Positions 35,101-43,038 of a stretch of 64,000 nt of DNA are shown piece by piece. The position numbers and the translations under genes are program-made. How positions within the stretch are numbered: the stretch's first letter is position 1; each line of letters starts with the position of its first letter. The DNA is taken from the NCBI GenBank assembly GCA_035575515.1, contig DATLXU010000106.1:1-64000 (forward strand), read 5' to 3'. The DNA is from DATLXU01 sp035575515 (GTDB lineage Bacteria > Acidobacteriota > Blastocatellia > UBA7656). A model generated the notes under the pieces. That model ran no database searches. It saw only the letters and a list, made by a program, of their open reading frames with translations, and was not told the DNA's origin.

Positions 35101-36250
35101 GCGTGAAGCGATGAAAGAGCGGGTGGCCCGGCTCATTGCTCTTCTTCACGTCCTCCATCGCTTCGTCGGCGGTTTGAGTTGCGCCCTCGTGGCCGAACTT
35201 CGCATAGGGTCCCGAATGAAACCAGTCGCGGTCGTTGGCATAAACGACGTGGCAGGCCGTGCAGCCTGACGAGCGATAATCGCCCGGCTGATCGTTCGTG
35301 CCCAAAAAGGAAAGCATCGGGTCGAGCAGTCGAGTCTTCTGGAGTCCCAGATAAACAGGGTCGGTGCGAAGCAGCGTGCCGAGTCCTCGCAGGCTCAACA
35401 GATTCTGTGTCGGCTTTCCGGGCTGCTCTTCCGGGATTGGCAGTCCGACTTCCGGCTGTTTGCGCCCGCCGCGCTCAAACGTGCGCAGGATGTTTCCCAT
35501 GTGGGTGATTTCCCATCGCGGCAGCGGGTCAAGGTAAGGCAGTATGCCTTTGAACTTTGTATCCTTCTCGCTCGGCTGCGGCACGGTGATGAGCCGTTGC
35601 GGAGCGCCATTAACCGAGTAGCTTTCGCCGAAGCGATAATTCTTGAACGGGAAGGTGCCGTTGTTATAAAGCGCCGCGCCCCACAGCATCACGCCCGTCG
35701 TCATCATGCTCTTGCCGACGTTGTGAACTTCGCGCGTGTGGCAATCGGCAGTCCCGCAAGTCAACTGAGCCACGCGCAGGTCGCCTGGATTGACGAAGCG
35801 AATGTATTCGGGGCTTTCGTCGTTGAGCTGCGCGTAAGAGCGCTGCGGGTTGGCAGACGAGATGCGCTGCGGGTTGGCGGGATCGCGCCACAGGTCGGGG
35901 TTGCGCGGCTGAACGTGGGCCTTCATCTGCGCGTCGAGGTACTCTTTCGAGCCTCTGGCAGCGCCTTCGGGCCGCATAATTTTTTCGTCGCCGCCGTGAC
36001 AATCAATGCAGCCGAGATTGACTTTGCCGTTGTGCATGTCTTCGATGCCTCGGTGGCAACTGACGCAACCGGTGCTGCGGCGCGCGGCTTCTTCTGATGT
36101 CAATCCGTAGAGCCTCGCTTGTTGAGCCGATGAACTCTGTGGCTCTGGTTGCGATTGATCGCTTGAGTCGGCGACGCCGATTGTCGAATAAAGACAAACG
36201 AGCGCCAGAATCAATGCCAGCTTGAGCGCGCTTTTCTTTGATGCTTTCAT
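32114..36250 (-). CDS. large decaheme cytochrome with LVIVD-type propeller domain
   Basis: The 1378-residue secreted protein has a signal peptide (ALKLALILALVCLYSTIGVA). Residues 60-880 carry ten heme sites: nine CxxCH and one CX4CH (CGTADCH). They are spaced widely, with long linkers and conserved HMHPG, HLKDIHLEKG and HFPHSVRT segments. Residues from about 960 on form repeats of LVIVD/beta-propeller type (LRIYDVANID, LVVVDINNPLQPRVV, VKVVDVTNPEQPRVV, LVILDIEKPED). The tail is charged, with no anchor. The size and propeller suggest an extracellular or outer-surface protein that could bind a partner or mineral and accept electrons. Family function is unknown to me. Confidence 0.85.
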   Translation of the reverse strand: MKASKKSALKLALILALVCLYSTIGVADSSDQSQPEPQSSSAQQARLYGLTSEEAARRSTGCVSCHRGIEDMHNGKVNLGCIDCHGGDEKIMRPEGAARGSKEYLDAQMKAHVQPRNPDLWRDPANPQRISSANPQRSYAQLNDESPEYIRFVNPGDLRVAQLTCGTADCHTREVHNVGKSMMTTGVMLWGAALYNNGTFPFKNYRFGESYSVNGAPQRLITVPQPSEKDTKFKGILPYLDPLPRWEITHMGNILRTFERGGRKQPEVGLPIPEEQPGKPTQNLLSLRGLGTLLRTDPVYLGLQKTRLLDPMLSFLGTNDQPGDYRSSGCTACHVVYANDRDWFHSGPYAKFGHEGATQTADEAMEDVKKSNEPGHPLFHRFTRAIPSSQCVVCHMHPGTLVLMSYYGTTWWDLETDGEKMYPTLDEIKNDPKWKPPAPAEEQALLMRNPEESVLRGKWRSVDFLKSLRDDVNPTLKHTQFADFNGHGWVFRNVFKQDRKGNYLDSDGQIVENVDADKLRRAIEWPQNGESNKGLPVHLKDIHLEKGMHCVDCHFKQDNHGDGKLYGEVRNAIEIDCVDCHGTVTKRADPTSREARTSAQWIRAQAARLTTPYQVSEEDVNKAATSGNRMLDYRYLPSGKDRFFKDKDGNLWQRAAVATDKDGKPLTWRVKQVADIIDPNRTDYNEKAALAKTLWKDGKTWGTTAVGDESKLAHSNTSMTCYSCHISWTPSCFGCHLKMKANQQRPMLHNEGEKELRNWTSYNFQTLRDDVFLLGRDGTVTGRRFAPVRSACAILVSSQNQNREWIYSQQQTVSQEGYSGTAFSSHFPHSVRTRETKGCTDCHLSEKGDNNAWMAMALMQGTNFYNFLGRYVYTALGKGGFEAVVVTERDEPQAVIGSYLHKLAYPEEYEKHKQRHESLEEAYEHPGNDIMRGLNPFSGDKTEVLSLQLRGEYLYAATGAGGLRIYDVANIDQKGFSERMTTAPFSPMGQRFYVKTKYATAVASPATVAVDPTASLPDSVLADKKKYRIHRPENEEAVNRDDHQPIHLLYAFLYVTDKYEGLIVVGNPPGDKNLPGVATLLDGDPQNNFLKRAVTFNPNGILNGANNITIAGAHAYITCDRGLVVVDINNPLQPRVVAEIGAPAIKGARAVQVQFRYAFVCDAEGVKVVDVTNPEQPRVVKSVALAEANNIYLVRTYAYVAAGKRGLVILDIEKPEDAKIDQEYNANGEINDARDVKVGMTNVSLFAYIADGKNGLRVVQLTSPETPGNYGFSPRPKPELIATRHTHEPALAVSEGLDRDRAVDESGNQLTVFGRRGARPLNFKEMQLLYMRDGRPFAVPEIKGGDIKDRKSFIVFLDEAERAAGESKAASKPSDGKR

Positions 36251-36270
36251 ATCTGCACCAGACGAGATTC

Positions 36271-36352
36271 ACCGCGCAGGCGCGCAAGACACAGAGGCTA
36301 CGCAGAGATAATTACCCTCTGCGCCTCCGTGTCCTCTGCGTCTTTGCGGTGA
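36271..36352. repeat. inverted repeat between cytochrome genes
   Basis: Left arm 36271-36308 (starts ACCGCGCAGGCGCGCAAGAC) and right arm 36317-36352 (ends GTCTTTGCGGTGA) are imperfect inverse copies, related in wording to the repeat at 15316. The 8-bp loop makes a strong hairpin in RNA, between the barrel gene and the decaheme gene. Confidence 0.78.
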
Positions 36353-36368
36353 ACATCTCTCATACGAC

Positions 36369-38729
36369 TTAGTAAGTAAGCTTCAGCTTCACGAATGCCG
36401 AATAGAGTATCTTCGATTTCTGACCGCAAAACTGGCCGCTGCAATTCGAGCTGTAAATATCGCGGAATCCAGTGCCCGGCACGAGCGACGAAAAGCCCGC
36501 CTGAATGATCGCGTTTTCGCTCAGCAGCGGGCGGTACAAAATCCCCACGCCGTAATCAACACCGATTGGCTTGCGGATGTCGGGCTGGAACAACAACTCC
36601 GATAGCGGTTCCGGGTGATGGAAGTGCGAATAGTTCAGATTGAATATAGCGCGCAAGGTCGGCTTGAGTTCGGCTTCCGCGCCGATGTTGTAAATAAAGA
36701 TTCCGGGATTGACGAAGTTGGCCTGCCCTTCGGTTTTGCTGCTTCGCAAATCTGGAAGCAGGCTTCCCGGCGTGGTCAACAACACCGCCGTATTTGTCAG
36801 CGGAATCGCCTGGCTGTTCCAGAAGCTGAAAGGCCCGCCCGCGAATTCCTGAAGGTCGAGAATCGAATCAAACCCGCGCGCCGTTCCGTCAAACGGTCTC
36901 TTGTCGCCTGAGGCAAAGAAAAACGATCCCTTGAATCGCAGCCAATCTCGATCAAGCGACAGCTCGACCGCCGCCATCTGCGCGTTGATGTCGGTGCGGC
37001 GGCCCGCAATCGGGTTGTTCGTGTCGTGGCCGATGGCTTGATACAGAGCGTGCGTGATGTTCCACCGGCCCATATGCCCGTCGCCCGTCCATCCGAAGTA
37101 GGCGGCCTTGACGCCATGCGGGCGCACGTCGCCAATCAATGCGGGGCGCACCAGGAAATCGTTCTCGTCAAAGTGTCGGCTCGGACGGTCGTTATTGAAA
37201 TGAAAACTGAACTGCGTCGTGTAGCCCCTGTAGCGCGTGTCTTGTCTGAAGAGATTTGCGATGAAGATTGATTGGTCGCGGAAGTGCGGCGTGTTCAGTT
37301 CGCTGTTGGTGTCTTTTTCGAGCATATAAAAATATGCCGCGTTGAATTGATAGCGGTTGTTCGCATAGTTGCCAAACACGCGCACGCCGAGATTAGTGTC
37401 GCTGAAGATGAATCCGCGAAAGTCACTGATGAATGGCTGAATGCCTGCTCTAACGGAAGTCGTGTCGAAGTAGGGACTCTTCTTATCGCGGCTGCGGCCT
37501 CCGGGCAGAAACGGAATGACTTTGGTCGTATCGCCGAGGCGGTATTCGCCGAAGGCTTCCTGCAATGCGACATAGCCGTCGAGACGATTCGCGCCTCTGC
37601 GGAAGTCGACGTTGACGATTCCGTTCTCCTGAGTGTTCAGGTAGTTGATGTTGAAATTCGGCGTGATGTGAATCCGCCAGTCGACTGGCTTAAACGACGT
37701 GTCGCCGTGAAATAATTCAAGCGACAAAATGAAATTCTGTCGGAAGAAAAGCTGCCCGCCGCGCCCGAAGAATTCTTCGCTGTCGGGCCGCTGCGCCGAC
37801 ACGTTCGACGGAACGGGAATGCGCCGCGCGTTTAAGAACGATTCGCTTTCGGCCAGAAGCACAAAAAAGTTGTGCTGGCCGAACAGCGGGTAATCGCCTT
37901 TGAGCACGTTCTGGCGATAAGGATTTAAGATGTCGCCTTTTTTATACCGCGGGTCTTCGGGAAAACCGATTCGCCAGCGGTCAGCGCGCGGCACAAGGTC
38001 GGGTCTCGACGGCGAGCCGTTCTCATTTTCCGGCTCTGAATTTCCAACTCGCGACGGTCCCGCGTACCCGATTGGCGGATCATACGGCGGCGGATTGGTT
38101 AGCTTTCCAATCTCAGGCTCAGGCGGCGGAGCCTCCTGAACGTCAGGCTCAGGCAAAGGCATTCGCATCCGCGCTTCGTATGTTTCGTATCGCCTGTGAC
38201 AGTCGGCGCACTTGAGCGGAATCTTTCCGGTGCTGCTCTTGATGCGATACTCGCCGCGCGCGGCCTCATCGTTTTTTTGCATGTGGCAGCCGACGCAGAG
38301 GCGATGAAACGCTTCTCTCGAATTCAACTCGTAGCCTTCGCGATCAACGAAGTTCTGCGGATTGCCTTCTTCGTGATGGCACTCGGAGCATTTTTGAAAT
38401 TGCTTCTTGTTGGAAACGTCTGTCACATCAGGCGCGTTCGGGTTTTCTTTATCTATGCGATGATGGCAGACGACGCAGACCGATGCGCCTTGCGGCTTGT
38501 TGACGTAGGGCTGATTGAAGCCCGTTATTCGTTCAAGGAATTCGTGGCTTTTGTGATCAAACAGCACAGGACCGCGAAGGCCGCGCGCGTCGAGCGCCAT
38601 TTCTATCTTGCCCGGCTGGTCTTGAGGAAACGGAGAAGCATCGGCGAAAGCATGCGAGCGAGTTGCAACTGCGGCCAAGACCGCGAACGCAACTGCATAA
38701 AGAGCAACAACAACCAGCTTCAGTCGCAT
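36369..38729 (-). CDS. tetraheme cytochrome fused to outer-membrane beta-barrel
   Basis: From ATG 38729 (AGAGG six bases upstream) the protein has 786 residues. A signal peptide (residues 4-28) is followed by four heme sites at 85-89, 114-118, 145-149 and 174-178, a Pro/Glu-rich linker (190-245), and about 500 residues of alternating hydrophobic/polar strands with aromatic girdles (FRQNFILSLELFHG, WRIHITPNFNINYLN, LYSAFVKLKLTY). The chain ends in tyrosine, as outer-membrane barrels do. In known porin-cytochrome conduits (MtrCAB, PCC) barrel and cytochrome are separate proteins; here one chain holds both. It is the first gene after a promoter and the last step of the predicted route out of the cell. 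A longer start at 38837 lacks a ribosome site. Confidence 0.85.
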   Translation of the reverse strand: MRLKLVVVALYAVAFAVLAAVATRSHAFADASPFPQDQPGKIEMALDARGLRGPVLFDHKSHEFLERITGFNQPYVNKPQGASVCVVCHHRIDKENPNAPDVTDVSNKKQFQKCSECHHEEGNPQNFVDREGYELNSREAFHRLCVGCHMQKNDEAARGEYRIKSSTGKIPLKCADCHRRYETYEARMRMPLPEPDVQEAPPPEPEIGKLTNPPPYDPPIGYAGPSRVGNSEPENENGSPSRPDLVPRADRWRIGFPEDPRYKKGDILNPYRQNVLKGDYPLFGQHNFFVLLAESESFLNARRIPVPSNVSAQRPDSEEFFGRGGQLFFRQNFILSLELFHGDTSFKPVDWRIHITPNFNINYLNTQENGIVNVDFRRGANRLDGYVALQEAFGEYRLGDTTKVIPFLPGGRSRDKKSPYFDTTSVRAGIQPFISDFRGFIFSDTNLGVRVFGNYANNRYQFNAAYFYMLEKDTNSELNTPHFRDQSIFIANLFRQDTRYRGYTTQFSFHFNNDRPSRHFDENDFLVRPALIGDVRPHGVKAAYFGWTGDGHMGRWNITHALYQAIGHDTNNPIAGRRTDINAQMAAVELSLDRDWLRFKGSFFFASGDKRPFDGTARGFDSILDLQEFAGGPFSFWNSQAIPLTNTAVLLTTPGSLLPDLRSSKTEGQANFVNPGIFIYNIGAEAELKPTLRAIFNLNYSHFHHPEPLSELLFQPDIRKPIGVDYGVGILYRPLLSENAIIQAGFSSLVPGTGFRDIYSSNCSGQFCGQKSKILYSAFVKLKLTY

Positions 38730-38858
38730 TCGATCCTCTCGCGTGAGACGCCGCTTGGGGCTTGCAGCAGTCCGTGTTGATGAGTTGATCCGAAAAGCGC
38801 GCTTCGAACTGAGAAGCGTTCTGATGATTGCTTGCAACTACAACTTGATACGCGCCGC

Positions 38859-38887
38859 AAAATACCATTGTGAGTTTACAAAGTCAA
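38859..38887 (-). promoter_or_regulatory. candidate promoter of the cytochrome cluster; 336-bp divergent gap
   Basis: On the minus strand TTGACT (38887-38882) and TATTTT (38864-38859) are 17 bp apart, giving a leader of about 125 nt before the cytochrome-barrel ATG. The spacer contains the partly symmetric TTGTAAACTCACAA, which could be an operator. The rest of the gap (38730-39065) shows a GGGAG ribosome site 7 bp before the divergent gene at 39066, and otherwise nothing I recognise. Confidence 0.5.
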
Positions 38888-39065
38888 GTACTGGCAATCA
38901 GTCTTTTGTCATCAGCCGCTTGTCGTTTCTCCTTTGCTCAAGAAAACGAGGGACTAATCAACAATGGCACTTGCAGTGAGATTTCGCTTGGGCTAAACTT
39001 GCCGCCGAATCATTCGAGAGTTGGCCAAGGGTTTCTTTCCTTAAAACTGCGCCGGGAGCGAAGCG

Positions 39066-41111
39066 ATGATTAACAGACCTTTGAAAGTTGAAGCGAGAAA
39101 AAGATTATTAATAAGCTCATGCCTGACGGTAGCCGTTTTGATGCTTTGTATGAGCGGCCACTCACTCGCCTGGTGGACTCAAGCCGGGCCTGTGCCAATC
39201 ATCAACGCGCAGTCGGCGGTTTATGATCCCGGCACGGGACGGCTCACCATCAAAGGCAAGAACTTCCAGCGCGGCGCGACGGTAGTTTTGAAAAGCGCGG
39301 CAGGCAGCATCACTCAGGCTTCAATCAAGGTCAAGAACTCGAAAAAAATATTCGTTGACAACATCGCCGAATCCGAGATTCGCGACGGCATTGATGTGAC
39401 GGTCATCAACCCCGACGGCGCAACTTCTGAAACCGTTCGCATATTCGCCACCATCGCAGATGATAACCGCCTGACCGAAAGCGATGTGAAAAAGATCATC
39501 GAGCAGGCTGCGGCGCAGGCCGAAGCGAGCGGGATCAAAGTCACCATCGCGGTCACCGATAAGGAAGGCAACGTGCTCGGCGTGTTCGTGATGGACGGCG
39601 CCGCGCCAACGGTTCGCGTTGGCGCAGTGACGCTCGGAAAACCAATAGGCTGCGCCAACCGCCCTCTCGGCGAGTGCGGCCTTGAAAATGTCGCCAACGT
39701 CCCCTCGTGCGCAGCGGCTATATCGAAAGCGGTGACGGGCGCGTTCCTGAGCAGTCGGGGCCATGCATTCTCGACCCGCACGGCAAGTTTCATCGTGCAG
39801 GAGCACTTCCCGCCGGGCGTTGATTTTCAGGCGAGCGGCCCGCTCTTTGGCGTGCAGTTCTCGCAGTTTCTTTGCAGCGATGTGAATCCAAAATCCCCGC
39901 TGGGGCTGGCGGCTGATGCGGGTGGATTGCCGCTCTACAAGAACGGAATCGAAGTCGGTGGTGTCGGCATTGAAGGCGATGGCAAGTACAATCTCGACCC
40001 TGATCCTTCGGACCGCGACGTTCCCGTAGAAGAGCTGATAGCGGTCGCGGCCACGCGAGGGTTTGAAGCGCCGCCCGAAATCACCGGCGACAAGATAATC
40101 GTCAACGGCATTCGCTTCCCTTATGTCAACGCGACGATGCCGCCGCCCGCGACCATAACTCCGTTTGATCGTTTGCGCGGCACAATCAATCCTTGCTTCA
40201 TCGGGCCGACGAGTGTGATAGGCGCGCCGCCGTCACGGTTCACCGTAATCACGCTTGATCCTTCGATACCTGCCGGAAGAGTCGTCCAGCAATCTCCGCG
40301 CGATAGCAGAGTCTTTTTCCCGTTCAAGTCAGGCTCGGTGCTTTCAGCGAGCGAAGTCAAAACGATAATCGTTCAGGCAGCGCGACAGGCGTTCATAACG
40401 CGCGCGGCGATTCGCCAGCCCGAAAACAGCGCCGCCGAAGTCAACATCACAGTCTGCGACGTCGACGGCACGATACTCGGCATCTTCAGCACGATTGATG
40501 CGCCCATTTTCGGCTTCGACGTTTCGGCGCAGAAGGCGCGCACGGCTGCGTTCTTCAGCCGCTCGACGGCTGGCGCGCAGCTACGAGCGGCGGGCTTTGG
40601 CCGTTACGTCGACGCGGCGGCGGCTGATGGCGTGAAGCTCGACGGCTCGGTCGCGTTCACAGACCGCGCAAACGGCTTCCTGAGCCGTCCGTTTTTCCCG
40701 GATGGGATCAACGACAGCGAGCACGGGCCGTTCTCCGTGCCGATTGAAAACTTCAGCCCGTTCAACGACGGCCTGCAACTCGACCTGGTCTTGAATGAGT
40801 ACTTCGTCAACCTACTGAAAGGCGTTGGCGGAGATGGGGCCGCGCTTGCGAATGCCGCCTCCCCGCCCTGTCCGACAATAGCAGCCATCGCCAACGGCAT
40901 TCAGATATTTCCGGGCAGCGTGCCGCTCTACAAGAATGGAAAGCTTGCCGGTGCGATTGGCATAAGCGGCGACGGCGTAGATCAGGATGACATCATTGCT
41001 GCGATGGGGAGCACAGGCTTTGAGGCTCCGGTTGAGATGCGCGCAGATCGTTTATTCGTGCGCGGCATAAGGCTTCCTTACGTTAAATTCCCGCGACACC
41101 CGAACCGATAA
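39066..41111 (+). CDS. secreted IPT/TIG protein with tandem GlcG/HbpS-like domains
   Basis: The 681-residue protein has a signal peptide (about 13-36), an IPT/TIG beta-sandwich (IINAQSAVYDPGTGRLTIKG, about 43-125), and two GlcG/HbpS-type domains, each starting with LTESDVKKIIEQAAAQA or LSASEVKTIIVQAARQA and ending in PLYKNGxxxGxIGIxGDG. Each domain carries a long insert absent from the 140-residue HbpS. HbpS is an extracellular heme-binding, redox-sensing protein in Streptomyces; heme binding here is a guess. The repeat of the final GFEAP and IRLPYV or IRFPYV phrases confirms an internal duplication. It is divergent from the cytochrome cluster and may share its regulatory gap. Confidence 0.8.
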   Translation: MINRPLKVEARKRLLISSCLTVAVLMLCMSGHSLAWWTQAGPVPIINAQSAVYDPGTGRLTIKGKNFQRGATVVLKSAAGSITQASIKVKNSKKIFVDNIAESEIRDGIDVTVINPDGATSETVRIFATIADDNRLTESDVKKIIEQAAAQAEASGIKVTIAVTDKEGNVLGVFVMDGAAPTVRVGAVTLGKPIGCANRPLGECGLENVANVPSCAAAISKAVTGAFLSSRGHAFSTRTASFIVQEHFPPGVDFQASGPLFGVQFSQFLCSDVNPKSPLGLAADAGGLPLYKNGIEVGGVGIEGDGKYNLDPDPSDRDVPVEELIAVAATRGFEAPPEITGDKIIVNGIRFPYVNATMPPPATITPFDRLRGTINPCFIGPTSVIGAPPSRFTVITLDPSIPAGRVVQQSPRDSRVFFPFKSGSVLSASEVKTIIVQAARQAFITRAAIRQPENSAAEVNITVCDVDGTILGIFSTIDAPIFGFDVSAQKARTAAFFSRSTAGAQLRAAGFGRYVDAAAADGVKLDGSVAFTDRANGFLSRPFFPDGINDSEHGPFSVPIENFSPFNDGLQLDLVLNEYFVNLLKGVGGDGAALANAASPPCPTIAAIANGIQIFPGSVPLYKNGKLAGAIGISGDGVDQDDIIAAMGSTGFEAPVEMRADRLFVRGIRLPYVKFPRHPNR

Positions 41112-41196
41112 ATTGCGGATTGCGGATTAGTAAAGATAAGGCTTCTCCCGTTCGCTTGTCCTTCGGATTTCGAACCTTAAACCCGCAATCCGCAAT
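41112..41196. repeat. heptamer inverted repeat between convergent genes (unit ATTGCGG)
   Basis: Two 7-bp units (ATTGCGGATTGCGG, 41112-41125) are exactly inverse to 41183-41196. The repeat fills the gap between the convergent GlcG-like and hemoglobin genes and could act on both transcripts. Confidence 0.85.
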
Positions 41197-41200
41197 CACA

Positions 41201-41665
41201 TCACTGCCCGACTATCTGCGGTTTCAATCCCGCCAGCGCGCCGAGCAATTCGTTCTGTTCGGTCTGCCCCACCTTGAATTTATTCAGCGCAGCCACGAGG
41301 TCTTCCACGAGCGCGTTGAAGTCAGCATCGGTGATATTCATCCCCTTGTGAGCCGTCACCATGTCTTTGCCCGTGTACTTGCACGGCCCGCCCGTTGCGT
41401 TGCAAACCTGCTCGACGAGCATCTTCTTCAGGTGAGCAAGTCGTTTGGGGTCTGAAGCCGCAGCTGCGAAGAATTTGTTTATGCGTGTGTCGTTCGCGAC
41501 GTTGGAAACGAATTGATCAATGACAGCCTTGATGGCCTTCTTGCCGCCGAGCCGCGTGTAGAGCGACTTCGCTTTTGTTTTTGTTTTTGGCGAAGCCAGC
41601 CCTGTGTTGACGCACCCGAAGGCCACTGTCACTGCGATTGCAAATGCGATAATTGTCTTGCGCAT
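41201..41665 (-). CDS. exported group 1 truncated hemoglobin
   Basis: The 154-residue protein has an export signal (residues 4-25, AIAVTVAFGCVNTGLA; the FGC is a weak lipobox) and a trHbN-type globin: LYTRLGGKKAIKAVIDQFVS, a FFAAAASD region and the proximal histidine in MVTAHKGMNI. Truncated hemoglobins of this group handle NO or O2, normally in the cytoplasm. A signal peptide is less usual and places heme in the periplasm, near a gene region devoted to exported hemoproteins. ATG 41665 has GGAG ten bases upstream. Confidence 0.85.
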   Translation of the reverse strand: MRKTIIAFAIAVTVAFGCVNTGLASPKTKTKAKSLYTRLGGKKAIKAVIDQFVSNVANDTRINKFFAAAASDPKRLAHLKKMLVEQVCNATGGPCKYTGKDMVTAHKGMNITDADFNALVEDLVAALNKFKVGQTEQNELLGALAGLKPQIVGQ

Positions 41666-41872
41666 TTTTGTCCACTCCTTTAATTGATTTTTTGTAAAGC
41701 AAGCGGCTGAGAGCCGCGGCGATGTGTTGCGATTGCGCCTCGACAGATTGCCGAAACGCGCATTATCAAGTTGGTGGATAATGCCTGGCTTTTGAAAATC
41801 CTGAACCTTTCAATTTTTTAGTTGAGCCTGTTTGCTTCAAACGCATTCTACGCCCGCCGCATGCGAACGGAT

Positions 41873-42913
41873 TCATTGAGAGAGGGCGCGAGGTTGAAAG
41901 AGAAAGAAGTCATGCACGGCGCGGGCTATCTCTGCAATGGCGCGCTCGCGCGCCGCAGTCTCTTTTTCAGATGACTTCACAAAGACCGCAATCGCGACGT
42001 GCCCTGCGCCGTCTGGCAACGTGATGATTCCAACGTCGTTCGTGCTGCCGCCGATGGTTCCAGTCTTGTGCGCGACTTCGGTTCCTTGAGGAAGAATCCC
42101 CTTGAGCCGCGCCTCGCCCGTCCGGCAGCGGCGCATTATATCGAGAAGGAGGTCGGCGCTTTCAGCTTTCAGAAAATCTTTGCGATAGATGCGCTCAAGC
42201 AGCGCGGCCATCGCGTCGGGCGTTGACGTGTCGCGCGGGTCCTGATTGAAACGCTCCGCCGCCGCCTTGCGGTCCTCAGGCTTCACCGACATAAAAAGCG
42301 TTTCAAATCGCGCGGGAGTCCATTCGCTTTCAGGCGGAAGGTTCGTGATGCCCGCCCAGTCGGCTATCAACTGCGCAGTCGAGCGGTTCACGCTGATGCC
42401 TTCGATGCCAAGCTCCTTCATGCGAGATGTAACAGCCTGCGCGCCTCCGGCCACGCGAAGCAGCACGTCGGTTGCGCTATTGTCGCTTATGAGCAGCATC
42501 AACTCAAGCAGATTGCGCACGGAAAGCGTGAGTCCGCCTTTGTTGAACAGGTCTGCGAGCGTGCCGCTTCCGGGATGCAGGTCGCTTTGCTTAATCTCAA
42601 TCATCTGGTCGAGCTTGACTTCGCCGCGGTCTATTCGCGAAAACAACTGCGCCGCGATTGGAACCTTGAAGGTGCTCGCCATCGGGAAACGCTCCGACCC
42701 GTTGAGCGAAACGCGGCGGCCCGATTCAAGATGAATCGCCGTGACACCTACCGTCCCGCCGGACAGGCGAGCCAGCCGCGCAATCTCGCGCTCGAGGCTA
42801 TGAAGCGCCGGGTCATTTGCTGCCCGCGAGCCTGACTGAGCAAGCGCGGCGATATTCGCAGCGAGCGCGATGAAGAGCAGAATCGCGATTTGTGATTTTC
42901 GGAATCTCGTCAT
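41873..42913 (-). CDS. class A beta-lactamase-like serine hydrolase
   Basis: The 346-residue protein has a signal peptide (8-26) and the serine-hydrolase motifs STFK (Ser80, Lys83), SDN (143-145) and KTG (283-285). In class A enzymes Glu166 and Asn170 of the omega loop follow about 34 residues after SDN; here that stretch reads VNRSTAQLIADWAG with neither residue. About 31 extra residues (NLPPESEWTPARF and on) precede the usual DPRDTSTP. Deacylation may therefore differ, and the protein could be a slow beta-lactamase or a peptidase-like relative. It is divergent from the FKBP gene. Confidence 0.8.
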   Translation of the reverse strand: MTRFRKSQIAILLFIALAANIAALAQSGSRAANDPALHSLEREIARLARLSGGTVGVTAIHLESGRRVSLNGSERFPMASTFKVPIAAQLFSRIDRGEVKLDQMIEIKQSDLHPGSGTLADLFNKGGLTLSVRNLLELMLLISDNSATDVLLRVAGGAQAVTSRMKELGIEGISVNRSTAQLIADWAGITNLPPESEWTPARFETLFMSVKPEDRKAAAERFNQDPRDTSTPDAMAALLERIYRKDFLKAESADLLLDIMRRCRTGEARLKGILPQGTEVAHKTGTIGGSTNDVGIITLPDGAGHVAIAVFVKSSEKETAARERAIAEIARAVHDFFLFQPRALSQ

Positions 42914-43038
42914 GGCTTGCGATAGACTCCTTCAAAGGATTTGCGCGCTCGAACGGATTCTGAAGTGCAGGCCGCTCATTCGTAACACAAAGCGAGCCGC
43001 GATGCAAACCCGCAAACGCAGGCTCGATCAGGTTGCGT

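Noticed and set aside
38865..38881. CRP/cAMP-receptor site in the spacer of the cytochrome-cluster promoter
   Set aside because: TGTAA and TCACA half-sites are only 2 bp apart rather than 6, so it does not fit the CRP operator even though cAMP genes are near.
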